A stretch of 64,000 nt of DNA, taken from contig MEPP01000021.1 of the NCBI GenBank assembly GCA_001769855.1, positions 248,001-312,000 of the forward strand, in the 5' to 3' direction. The translations under genes and the position numbers were made by a program. Shown here piece by piece: positions 7,645 through 17,774 of the stretch (position 1 is its first letter; the number at the start of each line of letters is the position of its first letter). This stretch comes from Bdellovibrionales bacterium GWA2_49_15 (lineage in GTDB: Bacteria; Bdellovibrionota; Bacteriovoracia; Bacteriovoracales; Bacteriovoracaceae). The notes under the pieces were generated by a model. That model saw only the letters and a list, made by a program, of their open reading frames with translations. It was not told the DNA's origin and ran no database searches.

Positions 7645-8874
7645 CTAGGCCACTTTCTTCTTTTTATCAACTGCTGAGGATGACTGTTGTGGGAAAGGGA
7701 TAACTTGAGCCTCTGATCTCGTTTCCAGGCCGCGCTCAACGCGAGACTGATGGATCAGTTCTGAGTAAAGGTTGATGTGACCTTGGATCATCTTGTCCAT
7801 TGTATACATGTTCTCAAAGCGCTGGCGCCCCATGGCCCCCATTCGTTTGGCTTCAATGGGATTGTTAAAAAGATAGTTGAGCGCCTCACCTAAAAGTTCC
7901 GAATTGCGAGGGGGAACAATCAAATTTGTCCGCCCCGGTTCGCCTACGACCGGAACCCCGGATTTTAGATCCGTTGTAATTACCGGCTTGGAGGCACACA
8001 TGGCTTCGAGCTGAATCATTCCGAAATTTTCGGCCGGTGTCACACTTGGAAGCACGACCATCTGGCAAGAGTGATAAAGCGCTCTGAAGAGCTCTTGATT
8101 TTCGACACTGCCGAAGAAATGAATCCTGTCTTGAAGCTGGTGTTGCGCCACCAAGGCCTCAAGTCTGCTGCGTTCAAGGCCGTCACCGGCAATAATGAGG
8201 TTATGTTTCACATCACGCATGGCCTCGATCAGAAAATCCAAACCCTTGTAAGAAACCAGTCGTCCCAGGAATAAGGCGTAAGGGCCATATTTGCTTTGCA
8301 GCTCTTTTCCTATCACATTCGAGACAATATTTTTTTCCATGCTGGCGGGGTCCAGGCCAAAAGGAATCAGGGTGCATTTATCCTGTAAATCCTTCAGACC
8401 GGCACCATAGCGGATATGATTCACGGTCGGGACAATAATGCGATCCACCGCCCGTAGAAACATTTTTTGCAACGGATAGTAAAAGGGCAGGAGCCATTTT
8501 TGGCGAATCACATCGGAGTGATAAGTAATCACCACCGGACAGTGCTTTGGGGCGAGTAGAAAAGATAATTCTGCCAAGGGATTGGGGCAGTGAATATGAA
8601 TGAGGTCAGCTTCCTGGGCCAGATCTTTATAAACATCAGGCCAGGTGGGAGTAAACGGCTGAGAGGCGATCACGCCTAGCTGTGGAACTTTTACAACCTT
8701 GACTCCCTCAATTTCTCTTGTCATGGAGGACCAACGTTTCTCCATCGAACACATAACCGTGACATCCATTCCGGCATTTGCCAATCCTTCGCTGAGGGAT
8801 TGCGTGACAGATTCGATTCCCCCGCGATAGGGAAAATAGAATTTGCCTATCTGGAGAATCTTAAATTTCGCCAC
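7645..8874 (-). CDS. GT4-family glycosyltransferase
   Basis: A 409-residue GT-B-fold retaining glycosyltransferase. The N-terminal domain starts ILQIGKFYFPYRGGIESV, the usual acceptor-side loop of group 1 transferases, followed by IHIHCPNPL and VITYHSD. The C-terminal donor-binding half has LFLGRLVSYKGLDFLIEA, LIIAGDGLERSRLE, IHFFGSVEN, and the E-x7-E region PAENFGMIQLEAMCASKPVI. This group transfers sugars such as mannose or GlcNAc from nucleotide donors in O-antigen, capsule or glycolipid synthesis; the precise sugar cannot be read. Translation starts at GTG with a weak GAGG just upstream. It is the first gene of a three-gene minus-strand unit and is divergent from the helicase gene, across 237 bases. 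Confidence 0.93.
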   Translation of the reverse strand: MAKFKILQIGKFYFPYRGGIESVTQSLSEGLANAGMDVTVMCSMEKRWSSMTREIEGVKVVKVPQLGVIASQPFTPTWPDVYKDLAQEADLIHIHCPNPLAELSFLLAPKHCPVVITYHSDVIRQKWLLPFYYPLQKMFLRAVDRIIVPTVNHIRYGAGLKDLQDKCTLIPFGLDPASMEKNIVSNVIGKELQSKYGPYALFLGRLVSYKGLDFLIEAMRDVKHNLIIAGDGLERSRLEALVAQHQLQDRIHFFGSVENQELFRALYHSCQMVVLPSVTPAENFGMIQLEAMCASKPVITTDLKSGVPVVGEPGRTNLIVPPRNSELLGEALNYLFNNPIEAKRMGAMGRQRFENMYTMDKMIQGHINLYSELIHQSRVERGLETRSEAQVIPFPQQSSSAVDKKKKVA

Positions 8875-9028
8875 GGCCTCGATCCATTTTGCTCATTAAG
8901 GAGCACGCTTTTAGTTTATTCATAAGATCGTTTGTCCTTTCTTGGCTAACTCTTCGGAACATTAGAAACTTATTCGAACTTTTTTTTTACCAGTGTACTT
9001 TTGTGCATCAATTCTGAAATAGCAGACT

Positions 9029-9105
9029 TTGTCAGTCGGAGCTAGAAGGCGCTAGAAATATTCAGATGTTAAAAATAACAGTACGTTAACCATCTTGCAG
9101 GATGG
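9029..9105 (+). promoter_or_regulatory. Candidate promoter and leader of the helicase-recO unit
   Basis: TTGTCA (9029-9034) and TAGAAA (9053-9058) are 18 bases apart, an imperfect sigma-70-like pair. The heptamer GCTAGAA occurs twice, at 9041-9047 and 9051-9057, exactly ten bases apart, the second copy lying on the -10 box, as an operator would. Further down, CCATC (9090-9094) and GATGG (9101-9105) can form a small hairpin that covers the AGGA ribosome site of the helicase. The rest of the divergent gap 8875-9028 is AT-rich and holds a small inverted repeat (TGCTC...GAGCA near 8890-8905) in the GT4 leader. All of this is pattern evidence only. Confidence 0.4.
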
Positions 9106-9111
9106 ACGGCC

Positions 9112-10236
9112 ATGACCGACTTTTTACTTCTCCTTGCTCCCATTGCCGCAGGTAAAACCTCGGCCATTTTAGAAATGGCCCGACAGATGCATGAGAGAGG
9201 CGGCGGTGCCATCGTCTATCTTTCTCCCTTGCGATCACTGGCGAATGATTTTTTTCGTCGATGTCATGAGACGCTCCATGATTTACCAATCGTTATCCAG
9301 GCACCTAAAAACGTACTGGAATTTAATGAGACGGATCACAGGGCGGCCTTCGGCGGTTCAGAAATTTTAATTATGACCTTCGAAATTTTTTCCGGTCCAA
9401 GGGCCCGGAAGCTTATGACTCGTTCAGATGCCATATTTATTTTGGATGAGTTTCATCTGCTTTATTACTGGGGATTTGGGTTCAGACCTAAATTAATTGA
9501 AACCTTTTTTGATCTATCCCACGCCCACGGGCCCGTCATCGGTCTGACCGCCACTTTCGACGAAGCCTTGCAATCAGAGTGGCGGGACACCGCTAACTTA
9601 GGTTTTACAAACGTCATGTTTCTCAATTATGGGAATCATCATTTTCGCTTCTCTCCCAAGAGAATGACCATCTTCCCGGCCTTTCCCGCGGGGAGGAAAA
9701 TGTTAGAGGCGGTACTCTGGTGGAAATTATATTTCAAGAAACGGGAGCGTTGTCTGATTTTCTGTCGCTATCGCGAGGAGGTCTTTCAGCGGGTCAAGTT
9801 ACTTCAAAAATTGGGCTTCCAGGCGCTCGGGATGGTTGGTGGTCAGTCAAGTGAGTTTAGTGAGGCCCTTGCCAAGTGTGACGGCGGCCTGCAAATTCTC
9901 GTGGCCACCACCGCCTTGAGTCATGGTGTCAATCTTCCCTCCATTCAAAATGTTTTTATCACGTATGAGGTTGAAGCTTATGATCTTTGGTTTCAGATGG
10001 TGGGACGAGGCGGAAGAGATGGGGGGGCCTTTGCGGTATATTCTCTGCCCCACCCACATTCACCGCGTACCCCGCTCAAGCTTCGAGACAAACTTTATGG
10101 AATTTGGTTTACTCATGTTTCGGCCTATTTATGTAAAGGGAGGCGCGTCCCGTCCCGGGCAGTACATACATGCAGAGAAAAGTTGAAGGTTTGGTACTTT
10201 CTAAAATTCCGTACCAGGACAGACATGTTATTATGA
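9112..10236 (+). CDS. Compact superfamily 2 DEAD/DEAH-type helicase
   Basis: 374 residues carrying the SF2 motifs in order: Walker A LAPIAAGKTSA at residues 8-18, motif Ia YLSPLRSLAND, motif II DEFH, motif III LTATF, motif IV-like LIFCRYREEV, motif V VATTALSHGVNLP, motif VI QMVGRGGRDG. The Walker A begins almost at the N-terminus, so there is no Q-motif or N-terminal extension, and beyond motif VI only about 75 residues follow. Activity predicted: ATP-driven DNA or RNA unwinding. The ATG has AGGA nine bases upstream. The final 67 bases overlap the start of recO in another frame, implying tight coupling to recombination repair. It is not a standard RecQ or RecG; the exact family is unresolved. 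Confidence 0.85.
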   Translation: MTDFLLLLAPIAAGKTSAILEMARQMHERGGGAIVYLSPLRSLANDFFRRCHETLHDLPIVIQAPKNVLEFNETDHRAAFGGSEILIMTFEIFSGPRARKLMTRSDAIFILDEFHLLYYWGFGFRPKLIETFFDLSHAHGPVIGLTATFDEALQSEWRDTANLGFTNVMFLNYGNHHFRFSPKRMTIFPAFPAGRKMLEAVLWWKLYFKKRERCLIFCRYREEVFQRVKLLQKLGFQALGMVGGQSSEFSEALAKCDGGLQILVATTALSHGVNLPSIQNVFITYEVEAYDLWFQMVGRGGRDGGAFAVYSLPHPHSPRTPLKLRDKLYGIWFTHVSAYLCKGRRVPSRAVHTCREKLKVWYFLKFRTRTDMLL

Positions 10237-10964
10237 AGCTACTCCTGCGCGATGGGCAGGTTGCCCATGTGTTGCTCTATGGAGGGCGCGGGGGAGGCAA
10301 GCACCAGAAGGGAAGTGATATCGAGCTGGGACATCTGTGCCATGGCGTGGTCAGCGGTCGTTCTTCCTCTGATGGACTGTTGGCGGGAAAAGAATTTGAG
10401 GCCACCTGGTGCCATCAGAAGATCAGGCACGATTACAAGGCCTATGCCCTCTGCTGCTTTTTTCTTGAAACGATAAACAAGCTGGCCCCCCAGGCCTCGA
10501 TTCATGATTGGGAGGAGGTTGATGAAAATGAGTCTGTTCACAATGATGAGATGGTGGGTTTTTTTCGCGTTCTGAGTAATGCCCTCATTTATCTGGATCG
10601 CTCTCTCAACACTCAAGCCAATCTGCCCGGTCAGCTGGCCCTTTTTGTCAGCAAATTAATGCTCGAGCTTGGGATCTTTCCGCTACTGGAAAAATGCGTT
10701 CTATCCGGGGTGCCCCTTTCCTCCCAGCTGCGCCTGGGCCTTTTGGCGGAGAAAGGGGGATTTGCCGATGCCGGCCTGATCGCGGATGGCAGGCATGGGG
10801 CTTCTCAAACACCTTTGTGGAAATTTCTGCTCCAGGTGCGGGAAACGCGCTATCCAGATTTTACCTTTTCAGAGGACATATCGGTGAAGGAACTGGTGGA
10901 TTATTTTCTATTTCACGTCCATTTGCATCCTTTCGATTTCAAAACACTTTCACTCGTCATATAA
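10170..10964 (+). CDS. recO: DNA repair protein RecO
   Basis: RecO binds SSB and RecR and loads RecA onto gapped DNA. The 264-residue protein has the N-terminal OB fold (GLVLSKIPYQDRHVIMKLLL, followed by a glycine-rich GGRGGGKHQKGSDIE loop), a helical core, and the C-terminal HVHLHPFDFKTLSLV segment characteristic of the family. I see no clear four-cysteine zinc site of the kind present in some RecO proteins; a single cysteine sits in LEKCVLSG. The ATG at 10170 is 67 bases inside the helicase gene, and its N-terminus matches where RecO should begin, so the overlap is real. The MsbA-like gene follows after 12 bases. Confidence 0.85.
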   Translation: MQRKVEGLVLSKIPYQDRHVIMKLLLRDGQVAHVLLYGGRGGGKHQKGSDIELGHLCHGVVSGRSSSDGLLAGKEFEATWCHQKIRHDYKAYALCCFFLETINKLAPQASIHDWEEVDENESVHNDEMVGFFRVLSNALIYLDRSLNTQANLPGQLALFVSKLMLELGIFPLLEKCVLSGVPLSSQLRLGLLAEKGGFADAGLIADGRHGASQTPLWKFLLQVRETRYPDFTFSEDISVKELVDYFLFHVHLHPFDFKTLSLVI

Positions 10965-10976
10965 TGGCCATTCATT

Positions 10977-12710
10977 ATGAATAAAAGTTTTTTTCAACGC
11001 CTCTACCCGTATCTTGTTCACCATAAAGGAAAAGTGATCGGGGCGTTGATCTTTTCGTTCTTACTGGCCTTACTCAAGGCCTGGCAAGCTTACCTGGTGA
11101 AGCCCATTTTTGATCAAGGCCTCAGTGCCACTTCAAATCTAAACGACGCTTTGGGGTTGGCGGGACTGTTGCTCTTTATCATGATCCTTAATTTCCCCTG
11201 CCGCTTTTATCATTTTTACTGGCTTCGCTATGTGGTTGATCAAACCACCTGTCGGGTGCGAGAGCAGTTTTATCGCAAGATTCAAAGTCTCCCTTTAAGT
11301 TTTTTTAATGATCAAAAGCAAGGGGCGCTGGTCAGCGGTCTTATCAATGACACCCATATTTTTTCCCAAGGTTTAAAAGGTGCCATCGATATTGTCCGTG
11401 AACCTCTGACCGCCGTGTTCATGTTTGGCTTGGCGCTTTATCGTGATTGGCAGCTAACCTTGGTGATCTTGCTGACCGCTCCGCTGTTCATTTATATTTT
11501 TAGCAAAAGTGGCAGATTGGTGCGCAAGAATCAGCATCACGTTCAGGAGGAGCTGGGTGGGCTGACTCATACCCTTTCCGAAGGCATCATTGGCAATAAA
11601 GTGATCAAGGCCTTTAGCTTGCAAAATTTGGCATCCCTTCGTTTCTTGCGCGTGCAAGATCAGTACTTCAACCATCTGATGAAAACCACAATGGTAGAGG
11701 AGATCGCCCATCCCATGGTCGAGCTGGTGGGCGCTTTGGCCTTTTCCGGTATTATTGTTTTTGCTCATTATCGTATTCACTCAGGCGCTATTACCACCGG
11801 CGATTTTGTGAGCTTCATTACCGCCATGGCCTTACTCATGGACCCTATTCGCAAGTATGCCCAAGCCAATATCAAGTTAAACCAGGCCCAGGCGGCGGGA
11901 GAGCGCATCTTCCATTTTTTCGATCTGCCTGAAGAAATTGATCAGGGGACCCATGCCCCCACGACCTTCTCTGACAAGATCGTCGCGCGCAATCTTTCTT
12001 TTTCCTATGGCGAAAATGAGGTGGTAAAAAATGTGAACTTTACCATCAATAAGGGTGAACGCGTGGCCTTTGTAGGTCCGTCAGGTGCCGGAAAAACCAC
12101 CTTGATAAATTTATTTTTAGGACTGTATAACCTACCCCCCGGCATGTTGTTTATCGATGGCAAAGACGTCTGTGATACTAAAAATACCGCCAGACGCAAC
12201 CTCTTTGGACTCGTCGGTCAGGATGTTTTTCTCTTCAACGACACCATTGCCTTCAATCTTTGTCTGACCCTGGACAAACCCGCACCGGAAGATGAGCAGA
12301 TGGGACGTTTAAGGGATGCTCTGAAAACCGCCTACGCCACTTCTTTTGTGCAGGCGATGCCGGAGAAGGATCAAACGATTATCGGAGATCGCGGAGTAAA
12401 ATTGTCGGGAGGACAGCAGCAAAGAATCACCTTGGCGCGGGCCTTGATGCGGAACCCTCCAATCTACCTGTTCGACGAAGCCACCTCGGCCCTTGATAAT
12501 GAGTCGGAGCGCTTTGTGCAAAAGGCGATGGGAGAGTTGGGGGCCGACAAGACGATTATTGCAGTGGCCCATAGGCTTTCGACTATTGCCGACTTTGATC
12601 GTATTTATGTTATGCGCAACGGAGAAATTGTGGAGCAAGGAAAACACACTGAGCTTTTGTCTAAACAAGGCGAGTATTTCAAGCTGTATCAGCTCGGGCA
12701 ATCCAGTTAA
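10977..12710 (+). CDS. msbA: MsbA-like lipid exporter (ABC transporter, fused membrane and ATPase domains)
   Basis: A 577-residue half-transporter: six hydrophobic helices in residues 20-310, then an ATPase domain with Walker [10 protein letters not shown] near residue 367, Q-loop [16 protein letters not shown], signature LSGGQQQR near 475, Walker [13 protein letters not shown] and H-loop AVAHRLSTI. Length and layout match MsbA, which flips lipid A-core across the inner membrane as a homodimer; a general lipid or multidrug exporter of the same family is the alternative. The [18 protein letters not shown] segment (coupling region) is typical of MsbA. It follows recO by 12 bases and precedes glyQS. 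All catalytic residues are present. Confidence 0.9.
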   Translation: MNKSFFQRLYPYLVHHKGKVIGALIFSFLLALLKAWQAYLVKPIFDQGLSATSNLNDALGLAGLLLFIMILNFPCRFYHFYWLRYVVDQTTCRVREQFYRKIQSLPLSFFNDQKQGALVSGLINDTHIFSQGLKGAIDIVREPLTAVFMFGLALYRDWQLTLVILLTAPLFIYIFSKSGRLVRKNQHHVQEELGGLTHTLSEGIIGNKVIKAFSLQNLASLRFLRVQDQYFNHLMKTTMVEEIAHPMVELVGALAFSGIIVFAHYRIHSGAITTGDFVSFITAMALLMDPIRKYAQANIKLNQAQAAGERIFHFFDLPEEIDQGTHAPTTFSDKIVARNLSFSYGENEVVKNVNFTINKGERVAFVGPSGAGKTTLINLFLGLYNLPPGMLFIDGKDVCDTKNTARRNLFGLVGQDVFLFNDTIAFNLCLTLDKPAPEDEQMGRLRDALKTAYATSFVQAMPEKDQTIIGDRGVKLSGGQQQRITLARALMRNPPIYLFDEATSALDNESERFVQKAMGELGADKTIIAVAHRLSTIADFDRIYVMRNGEIVEQGKHTELLSKQGEYFKLYQLGQSS

Positions 12711-12784
12711 AGCGGAAAAAGGGCCGACAACTTGACCCCTTCTTGTTACACTTCCCAAAAATTACATCACGAGGAGTCAGTGCT

Positions 12785-14110
12785 GTGGGCCTAACAGACT
12801 TAAAATCCATGAATGATCTCGTCAGCCTTTGCAAGCAACGAGGTTTCATTTTTCAGAGTTCAGAAATTTACGGCGGCTTTGGCGGCTGCTGGGATTTTGG
12901 CCCACTTGGTGTCGAACTCAAACTCAATGTCAAAAATAGCTGGTGGAAATCCATGACCTTCCGTGAGGATGTGGTTGGGGTTGATGCATCTATTCTCATG
13001 CACCCAACCGTCTGGAAGGCCTCTGGCCATGTGGATGGCTTCTCTGACCCCTTGGTGGATTGTAAGAGCTGTAAAGAGCGTTTTCGAACCGATCAAATTA
13101 ATCTCACGGCACCTTGCCCCAAGTGCGGTGCCAAAGGCCAGTTCACGGAGTCCCGAGATTTCAACCTCATGTTCAAAACCCAAGTCGGCCCCGTGGAAAA
13201 TACCGCTTCCGTGGCCTATCTCCGTCCTGAAACCGCCCAGGGAATTTTCGTCAATTTTTTAAATGTCCAAAGTTCCATGCGTAAGAAACTTCCCTTCGGC
13301 ATCGCTCAGATAGGCAAGGCCTTCAGAAATGAAATTACTCCGGGAAATTTTATCTTTCGGACGCGTGAATTTGAGCAGATGGAAATGCAGTATTTTATCA
13401 AACCCGGTGAGCAGAAAGCGGCGATGGAAATGTGGAAGGACCTTCGCTGGAAATGGCATCTTGAAAATGGTCTGCGCGCTGAAAAATTGCGTTGGGCACC
13501 CCATCCTGCCGACAAGCTGGCCCATTACGCCGATGCGGCGGTTGATATTGAGTATGAATTTCCCATCGGCTGGGGTGAAATGGAGGGGATTCACTCCCGC
13601 ACCGATTTTGATCTCACGGCCCATCAGCAGTTCTCCGGAAAAAACCAGCAGTATGTCGATCAGGTCGATGGTAATAAAAAGTACATTCCTTTCGTGATAG
13701 AGACCTCGGTGGGATGTGACCGCCATATCTTGGCCCTGCTTTGTGATGCCTATCGGGTGGAAAATGCCGGTAATCCTGAAACTGAAAGAACTGTTCTGAT
13801 GTTGCGCCCTTCCATGGCCCCCATCAAAGTCGCGGTGATGCCGCTCATGAAAAAGCCCGAGCTGGAAGAGGTGGCGCAGAAAATTTTTCAGGAGATTCAG
13901 AAAAAATATCGCGCGGAGTACGATACCGCCGGCTCAATTGGTAAGCGCTATCGCCGCCAAGATGAGATCGGGACGCCCTACTGCCTTACGGTGGATTATG
14001 ACTCACTTAAGGACCAGGCCGTCACCGTGCGCGATCGCGACAGCATGACACAAGAACGGGTCGGCATGGATAAGTTAGGTCAATATTTGCAAGATCATTT
14101 GAAATTATAG
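12785..14110 (+). CDS. glyQS: Glycyl-tRNA synthetase, single-chain dimeric type
   Basis: Charges tRNA-Gly with glycine. The 441-residue class II enzyme shows [18 protein letters not shown], the FGPLGVELK segment, a C4 zinc-like insertion (CKSC...CPKC), motif 2 region [17 protein letters not shown] followed by [13 protein letters not shown], and motif 3 [12 protein letters not shown], with a C-terminal anticodon-binding domain from about residue 340. It belongs to the eukaryote/archaeal-like alpha2 type, not the alpha2beta2 type of E. coli. The start is the GTG at 12785: GAGGAG sits eight bases before it, while the earlier in-frame ATG at 12743 has no site. ppdK follows after 19 bases. Confidence 0.96.
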   Translation: MGLTDLKSMNDLVSLCKQRGFIFQSSEIYGGFGGCWDFGPLGVELKLNVKNSWWKSMTFREDVVGVDASILMHPTVWKASGHVDGFSDPLVDCKSCKERFRTDQINLTAPCPKCGAKGQFTESRDFNLMFKTQVGPVENTASVAYLRPETAQGIFVNFLNVQSSMRKKLPFGIAQIGKAFRNEITPGNFIFRTREFEQMEMQYFIKPGEQKAAMEMWKDLRWKWHLENGLRAEKLRWAPHPADKLAHYADAAVDIEYEFPIGWGEMEGIHSRTDFDLTAHQQFSGKNQQYVDQVDGNKKYIPFVIETSVGCDRHILALLCDAYRVENAGNPETERTVLMLRPSMAPIKVAVMPLMKKPELEEVAQKIFQEIQKKYRAEYDTAGSIGKRYRRQDEIGTPYCLTVDYDSLKDQAVTVRDRDSMTQERVGMDKLGQYLQDHLKL

Positions 14111-14129
14111 ATCAAAGTTGGAGTAAAAC

Positions 14130-16799
14130 ATGGCAACAAAAAAATGGGTTTATCGTTTCAGCGCCGAACAGACGGAAGGTAACCGCAACATGAAAGATTT
14201 GTTGGGGGGGAAGGGAGCCAACTTATCAGAGATGGCCTCACTGGGGTTGCGTGTCCCCCCAGGTTTTACCATCTCCACCGAAGCTTGCATTGATTATCAA
14301 AATAATAAAAAGGTCATTAACGACGACGTCAGGGGGCAAGTCTTAGACTCTCTGAGTTTTATTGAAAAAATAACCCAGAAAAAATTCGGTGATCCTGCCT
14401 CGCCACTTCTATTCTCCGTCCGCAGTGGCGCCCGGGCCAGTATGCCTGGCATGATGGACACCGTCCTGAATCTGGGATTAAACGAAAAAACAGTCGAGGG
14501 TCTGGCGCGTGAAACAAACAATCCTCGTTTCGCCTGGGACTCTTACCGTCGCTTCATTCAAATGTATGCCAACGTGGTCATTGGGCTGAACATCTCCTTG
14601 CTTGAGGCCTGCATGGAGGACATGAAAGAGGCGCGCGGCTATCACTTGGATACTGACTTGCAGGCCAGCGATCTCAAAGAATTGGTGGGACATTACCGGC
14701 GTATCATTTTGGAAGAAACCGGTAAGGCCTTTCCAACCGATCCCGCCGAGCAATTATGGATGGCGGTGGGGGCCGTCTTCGGATCATGGAATAATACTCG
14801 CGCCATCAAGTATCGCAATCTGCACAACATTCCCCATAATTGGGGTACTGCGGTCAATATTCAGTCAATGGTTTTTGGCAATCTCGGCGAGGATTCGGCC
14901 ACGGGTGTTTGTTTTACTAGAGACCCTGGTACAGGTCAGAGGCGCTTTTTTGGCGAATATTTGTTAAATGCTCAGGGCGAAGATGTGGTGGCCGGAATCA
15001 GAACTCCCGGGCCGATCAATAACTTTTCTAAAAATGATGGCAATCGCTCGCTCAAGACGCTTGAGGAAGTGATGCCAGTGGTTTACGGGGAACTCTGTGA
15101 TGTTTATCAAAAGCTCGAGCATCACTATCGCGACATGCAGGATATCGAGTTCACGGTTGAAAAACAAAAGCTTTATATTTTACAAACCAGGAATGGAAAA
15201 CGCACCGCCAATGCCGGCATTCAGATAGCCGTCGATTTAGTTAGGGAAAAAATTCTTACTGAAAAAGAAGCTTTAATGCGCGTGAATCCGGAAGATTTAA
15301 ATCAACTCCTGCATCCCAGGCTTGACCCCAACGCCAAGAAAGAAGTTTTGGCCCAAGGTCTGCCTGCCTCACCCGGTGCCGCCTCCGGTGAAATAGTTTT
15401 TACCGCCGATCAAGCGGTAAAGCTTCATGAGGCCGGTAAAAAAGTGATGTTGGTTCGCCAAGAGACCAGCCCCGAAGATATTGCCGGAATGGTGGCGGCC
15501 GAAGGTATTGTGACGGCACGGGGAGGCATGACCTCCCACGCAGCGGTGGTGGCCCGTGGGATGGGCAAGCCCTGCGTCGCTGGTTGCTCGGCGCTTAAAG
15601 TCGATCATGAAAATAGAATACTCACCATCAAAGACCGTGAGTACAAGGAAGGAGACTTTCTCACCATCGATGGCGCTACAGGCGAGGTCATGGAAGGAAT
15701 TGTTCCGACCCTTGAAGCAAAAGTTTCCGATAGCTTTGGTGAATTTATGAAATGGGCCGATGCCGTCCGCCGGCTCAAGGTACGGGCCAACGCTGACAAT
15801 CCTCAAGATGCCTTCATCGCTCGCAAATTCGGCGCTCAGGGTATCGGCCTTTGCCGAACAGAACATATGTTTTTTGACCCTGAGAGAATCTTGGCCGTTC
15901 GCGAGATGATCTTTGCCAAAAATAAGACGGAACGTGAGCGCGCTTTGGCCAAACTACTGCCATTTCAGCGGGATGACTTTTTTGGAATTTTTAAGGCCAT
16001 GGACGGATTGCCAAGTAATATTCGCTTGCTTGATCCACCCCTGCATGAATTTTTGCCTCACGAGTTGCATGAAAAGGAAGAGTTAGCGCGAGCGCTCCAC
16101 GTAAGTTTGCTCGAGGTAGACGAGCGTGCAAAGCAGTTGCATGAGTTCAATCCCATGCTCGGGCATCGGGGCTGTCGCTTGGGCATCACCTTCCCGGAAA
16201 TTTATAAGGTCCAGGTTCGCGCCATCTTGGAGGCCGGGATCATGGCCCAGACCCAGGGAATTAAGGTCTATCCTGAAATTATGATTCCCCTGGTGGCCAC
16301 ACTCAAGGAGCTGACCATTCTGAAGCAAGATTTAGAAGAGGTGGCGAAACAGGTGTTTGCGGAGAAAAAGCAGACCATCGAATACAAAGTCGGAACAATG
16401 ATTGAGCTGCCAAGGGCCGCGATCATGGCCGGCGAGTTGGCGCAAGTGGCGGAGTTTTTCAGCTACGGAACCAATGATCTCACCCAAACAACTTTTGGTC
16501 TTTCGCGCGACGATGCGGGAAAATTTTTAGGTGAGTACGTAGCCAAGGGTATTTTGGATGCGGACCCGTTTATTACCCTCGATCAGTCTGGCGTAGGCTT
16601 TTTAATCGAGTACTCCAATAAGATTGGGAAGGAGAAAAACCCCAAGCTCCACACTGGTATCTGTGGTGAGCATGGTGGTGAGTCGCGCTCCATCCAATTC
16701 TGTCATCGGGCCGGATTGGATTATGTCAGCTGCTCTCCCTTCAGGGTGCCCATTGCTCGTTTGGCGGCGGCCCAAGCTGCGATTGAACACGGAAAATAA
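14130..16799 (+). CDS. ppdK: Pyruvate, phosphate dikinase
   Basis: Interconverts pyruvate, ATP and phosphate with PEP, AMP and pyrophosphate. The 889-residue protein has the usual three domains: N-terminal ATP-grasp (DLLGGKGANLSEMASLGLRVPPGFTI; LFSVRSGARASMPGMMDTVLNLG), the central phospho-histidine domain with GGMTSHAAVVARGMGKPCVAG around residue 470, and the C-terminal PEP/pyruvate TIM barrel (GIGLCRTEHMFF, GHRGCRLGI, FFSYGTNDLTQTTFGLSRDD, HTGICGEHGGE). GGAG precedes the ATG by six bases. It suggests a gluconeogenic or pyrophosphate-linked carbon economy. The SxxK hydrolase gene begins five bases after its stop. Confidence 0.98.
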   Translation: MATKKWVYRFSAEQTEGNRNMKDLLGGKGANLSEMASLGLRVPPGFTISTEACIDYQNNKKVINDDVRGQVLDSLSFIEKITQKKFGDPASPLLFSVRSGARASMPGMMDTVLNLGLNEKTVEGLARETNNPRFAWDSYRRFIQMYANVVIGLNISLLEACMEDMKEARGYHLDTDLQASDLKELVGHYRRIILEETGKAFPTDPAEQLWMAVGAVFGSWNNTRAIKYRNLHNIPHNWGTAVNIQSMVFGNLGEDSATGVCFTRDPGTGQRRFFGEYLLNAQGEDVVAGIRTPGPINNFSKNDGNRSLKTLEEVMPVVYGELCDVYQKLEHHYRDMQDIEFTVEKQKLYILQTRNGKRTANAGIQIAVDLVREKILTEKEALMRVNPEDLNQLLHPRLDPNAKKEVLAQGLPASPGAASGEIVFTADQAVKLHEAGKKVMLVRQETSPEDIAGMVAAEGIVTARGGMTSHAAVVARGMGKPCVAGCSALKVDHENRILTIKDREYKEGDFLTIDGATGEVMEGIVPTLEAKVSDSFGEFMKWADAVRRLKVRANADNPQDAFIARKFGAQGIGLCRTEHMFFDPERILAVREMIFAKNKTERERALAKLLPFQRDDFFGIFKAMDGLPSNIRLLDPPLHEFLPHELHEKEELARALHVSLLEVDERAKQLHEFNPMLGHRGCRLGITFPEIYKVQVRAILEAGIMAQTQGIKVYPEIMIPLVATLKELTILKQDLEEVAKQVFAEKKQTIEYKVGTMIELPRAAIMAGELAQVAEFFSYGTNDLTQTTFGLSRDDAGKFLGEYVAKGILDADPFITLDQSGVGFLIEYSNKIGKEKNPKLHTGICGEHGGESRSIQFCHRAGLDYVSCSPFRVPIARLAAAQAAIEHGK

Positions 16800-16804
16800 T
16801 CGTC

Positions 16805-17743
16805 ATGCAGCTACAACCAGCTTTGTCGGAAGCGCAGGAAATTATCTCTCGACTTTGGCCGGCGCAAAATTTTGATCAGCTCGCCTTTGGGGTGGTTGAT
16901 TTTCAGACTGCCGGCCAGGAATTTTTTGAGTGGGGCAGAGTTGAGAGTCATCCCTCCCCGCATGGCTGGTATTTTGATCTCGCCTCCGTGACCAAGCCCA
17001 TGATCCTCGGAATTAGCTATCTGCTCCGACCCGAGATTTTTTCTCCTGAAGCCATCCTTTGCCTTGAGCATCGTGGTGGACTTCCCGCCTGGGGGCGACT
17101 GTCTTGCGACTCTTGGCGCGAAAAAATAAATTCTTTTAAAATCACTTCATCCCCGGAGCTGTATTCGGACTATTCGGCAATTCGGGCACAGTTAATGGCC
17201 GAAGAGAAACTCGGGCAGTCACTTTACACACTCTGCCGCTCTGTGCATGACTCAGAAATGTGCCATTGGACTGAGCTTCCCAAAGCGGCCGTTTGCCCTG
17301 TGACCGGAACTCGTCAGGGGAAAGCTGTTCAAGGTAAGGTCCATGACGACAATGCCTTCTATATTAGGGAAAAAGTTGCCCATGCCGGCCTGTTTTCCAC
17401 CATCTCTGGCGTCGGCAAAACGCTCTTGAATTTGCAAAAGAAAACCGATTTCTTGTCAAAAATGATCGATTATATTCGTGCCGGCAAAAGTTCGGGGCAC
17501 GAACCTCGTTTTGTCCGAGGCTGGGATCGTGTGCAGAATCCTGAGACGACACTGGCAGGAAAGGGTGCAGGTCCGTTAACCTTTGGCCATCTGGGTTTTA
17601 CCGGAACATCCGTGTGGATTAATCCCGAGCAAAAGCTGGGGTATATTCTGCTCACTAATGGAACAACTCAATATTGGTACGCCAAGGACAATCTCAATAC
17701 TCTTCGACGAGAACTTGGTGCAGCGGTTTGGAAATTGCGATAA
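16805..17743 (+). CDS. Serine beta-lactamase-related (SxxK) hydrolase without signal peptide
   Basis: The class C beta-lactamase / DD-peptidase fold signature is visible: S61-V-T-K64 in FDLASVTKPM, a Y-S-D triad at Tyr120 in LYSDYSA taking the place of YxN, and H262-L-G in FGHLGFTGTSVWINPE in place of KTG. These fit the serine-hydrolase, esterase or peptidase branch of the family more than true beta-lactamases. The 312-residue protein has no signal peptide and no membrane helix, so it should be cytoplasmic, unlike most relatives. It sits between ppdK (5 bases) and mpl (about 30 bases). Pairing with the muropeptide ligase suggests it trims a recycled cell-wall peptide; this is inference. Confidence 0.85.
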   Translation: MQLQPALSEAQEIISRLWPAQNFDQLAFGVVDFQTAGQEFFEWGRVESHPSPHGWYFDLASVTKPMILGISYLLRPEIFSPEAILCLEHRGGLPAWGRLSCDSWREKINSFKITSSPELYSDYSAIRAQLMAEEKLGQSLYTLCRSVHDSEMCHWTELPKAAVCPVTGTRQGKAVQGKVHDDNAFYIREKVAHAGLFSTISGVGKTLLNLQKKTDFLSKMIDYIRAGKSSGHEPRFVRGWDRVQNPETTLAGKGAGPLTFGHLGFTGTSVWINPEQKLGYILLTNGTTQYWYAKDNLNTLRRELGAAVWKLR

Positions 17744-17774
17744 AATTTGAGTAAGAGTCTACGTGGAGAAAATT

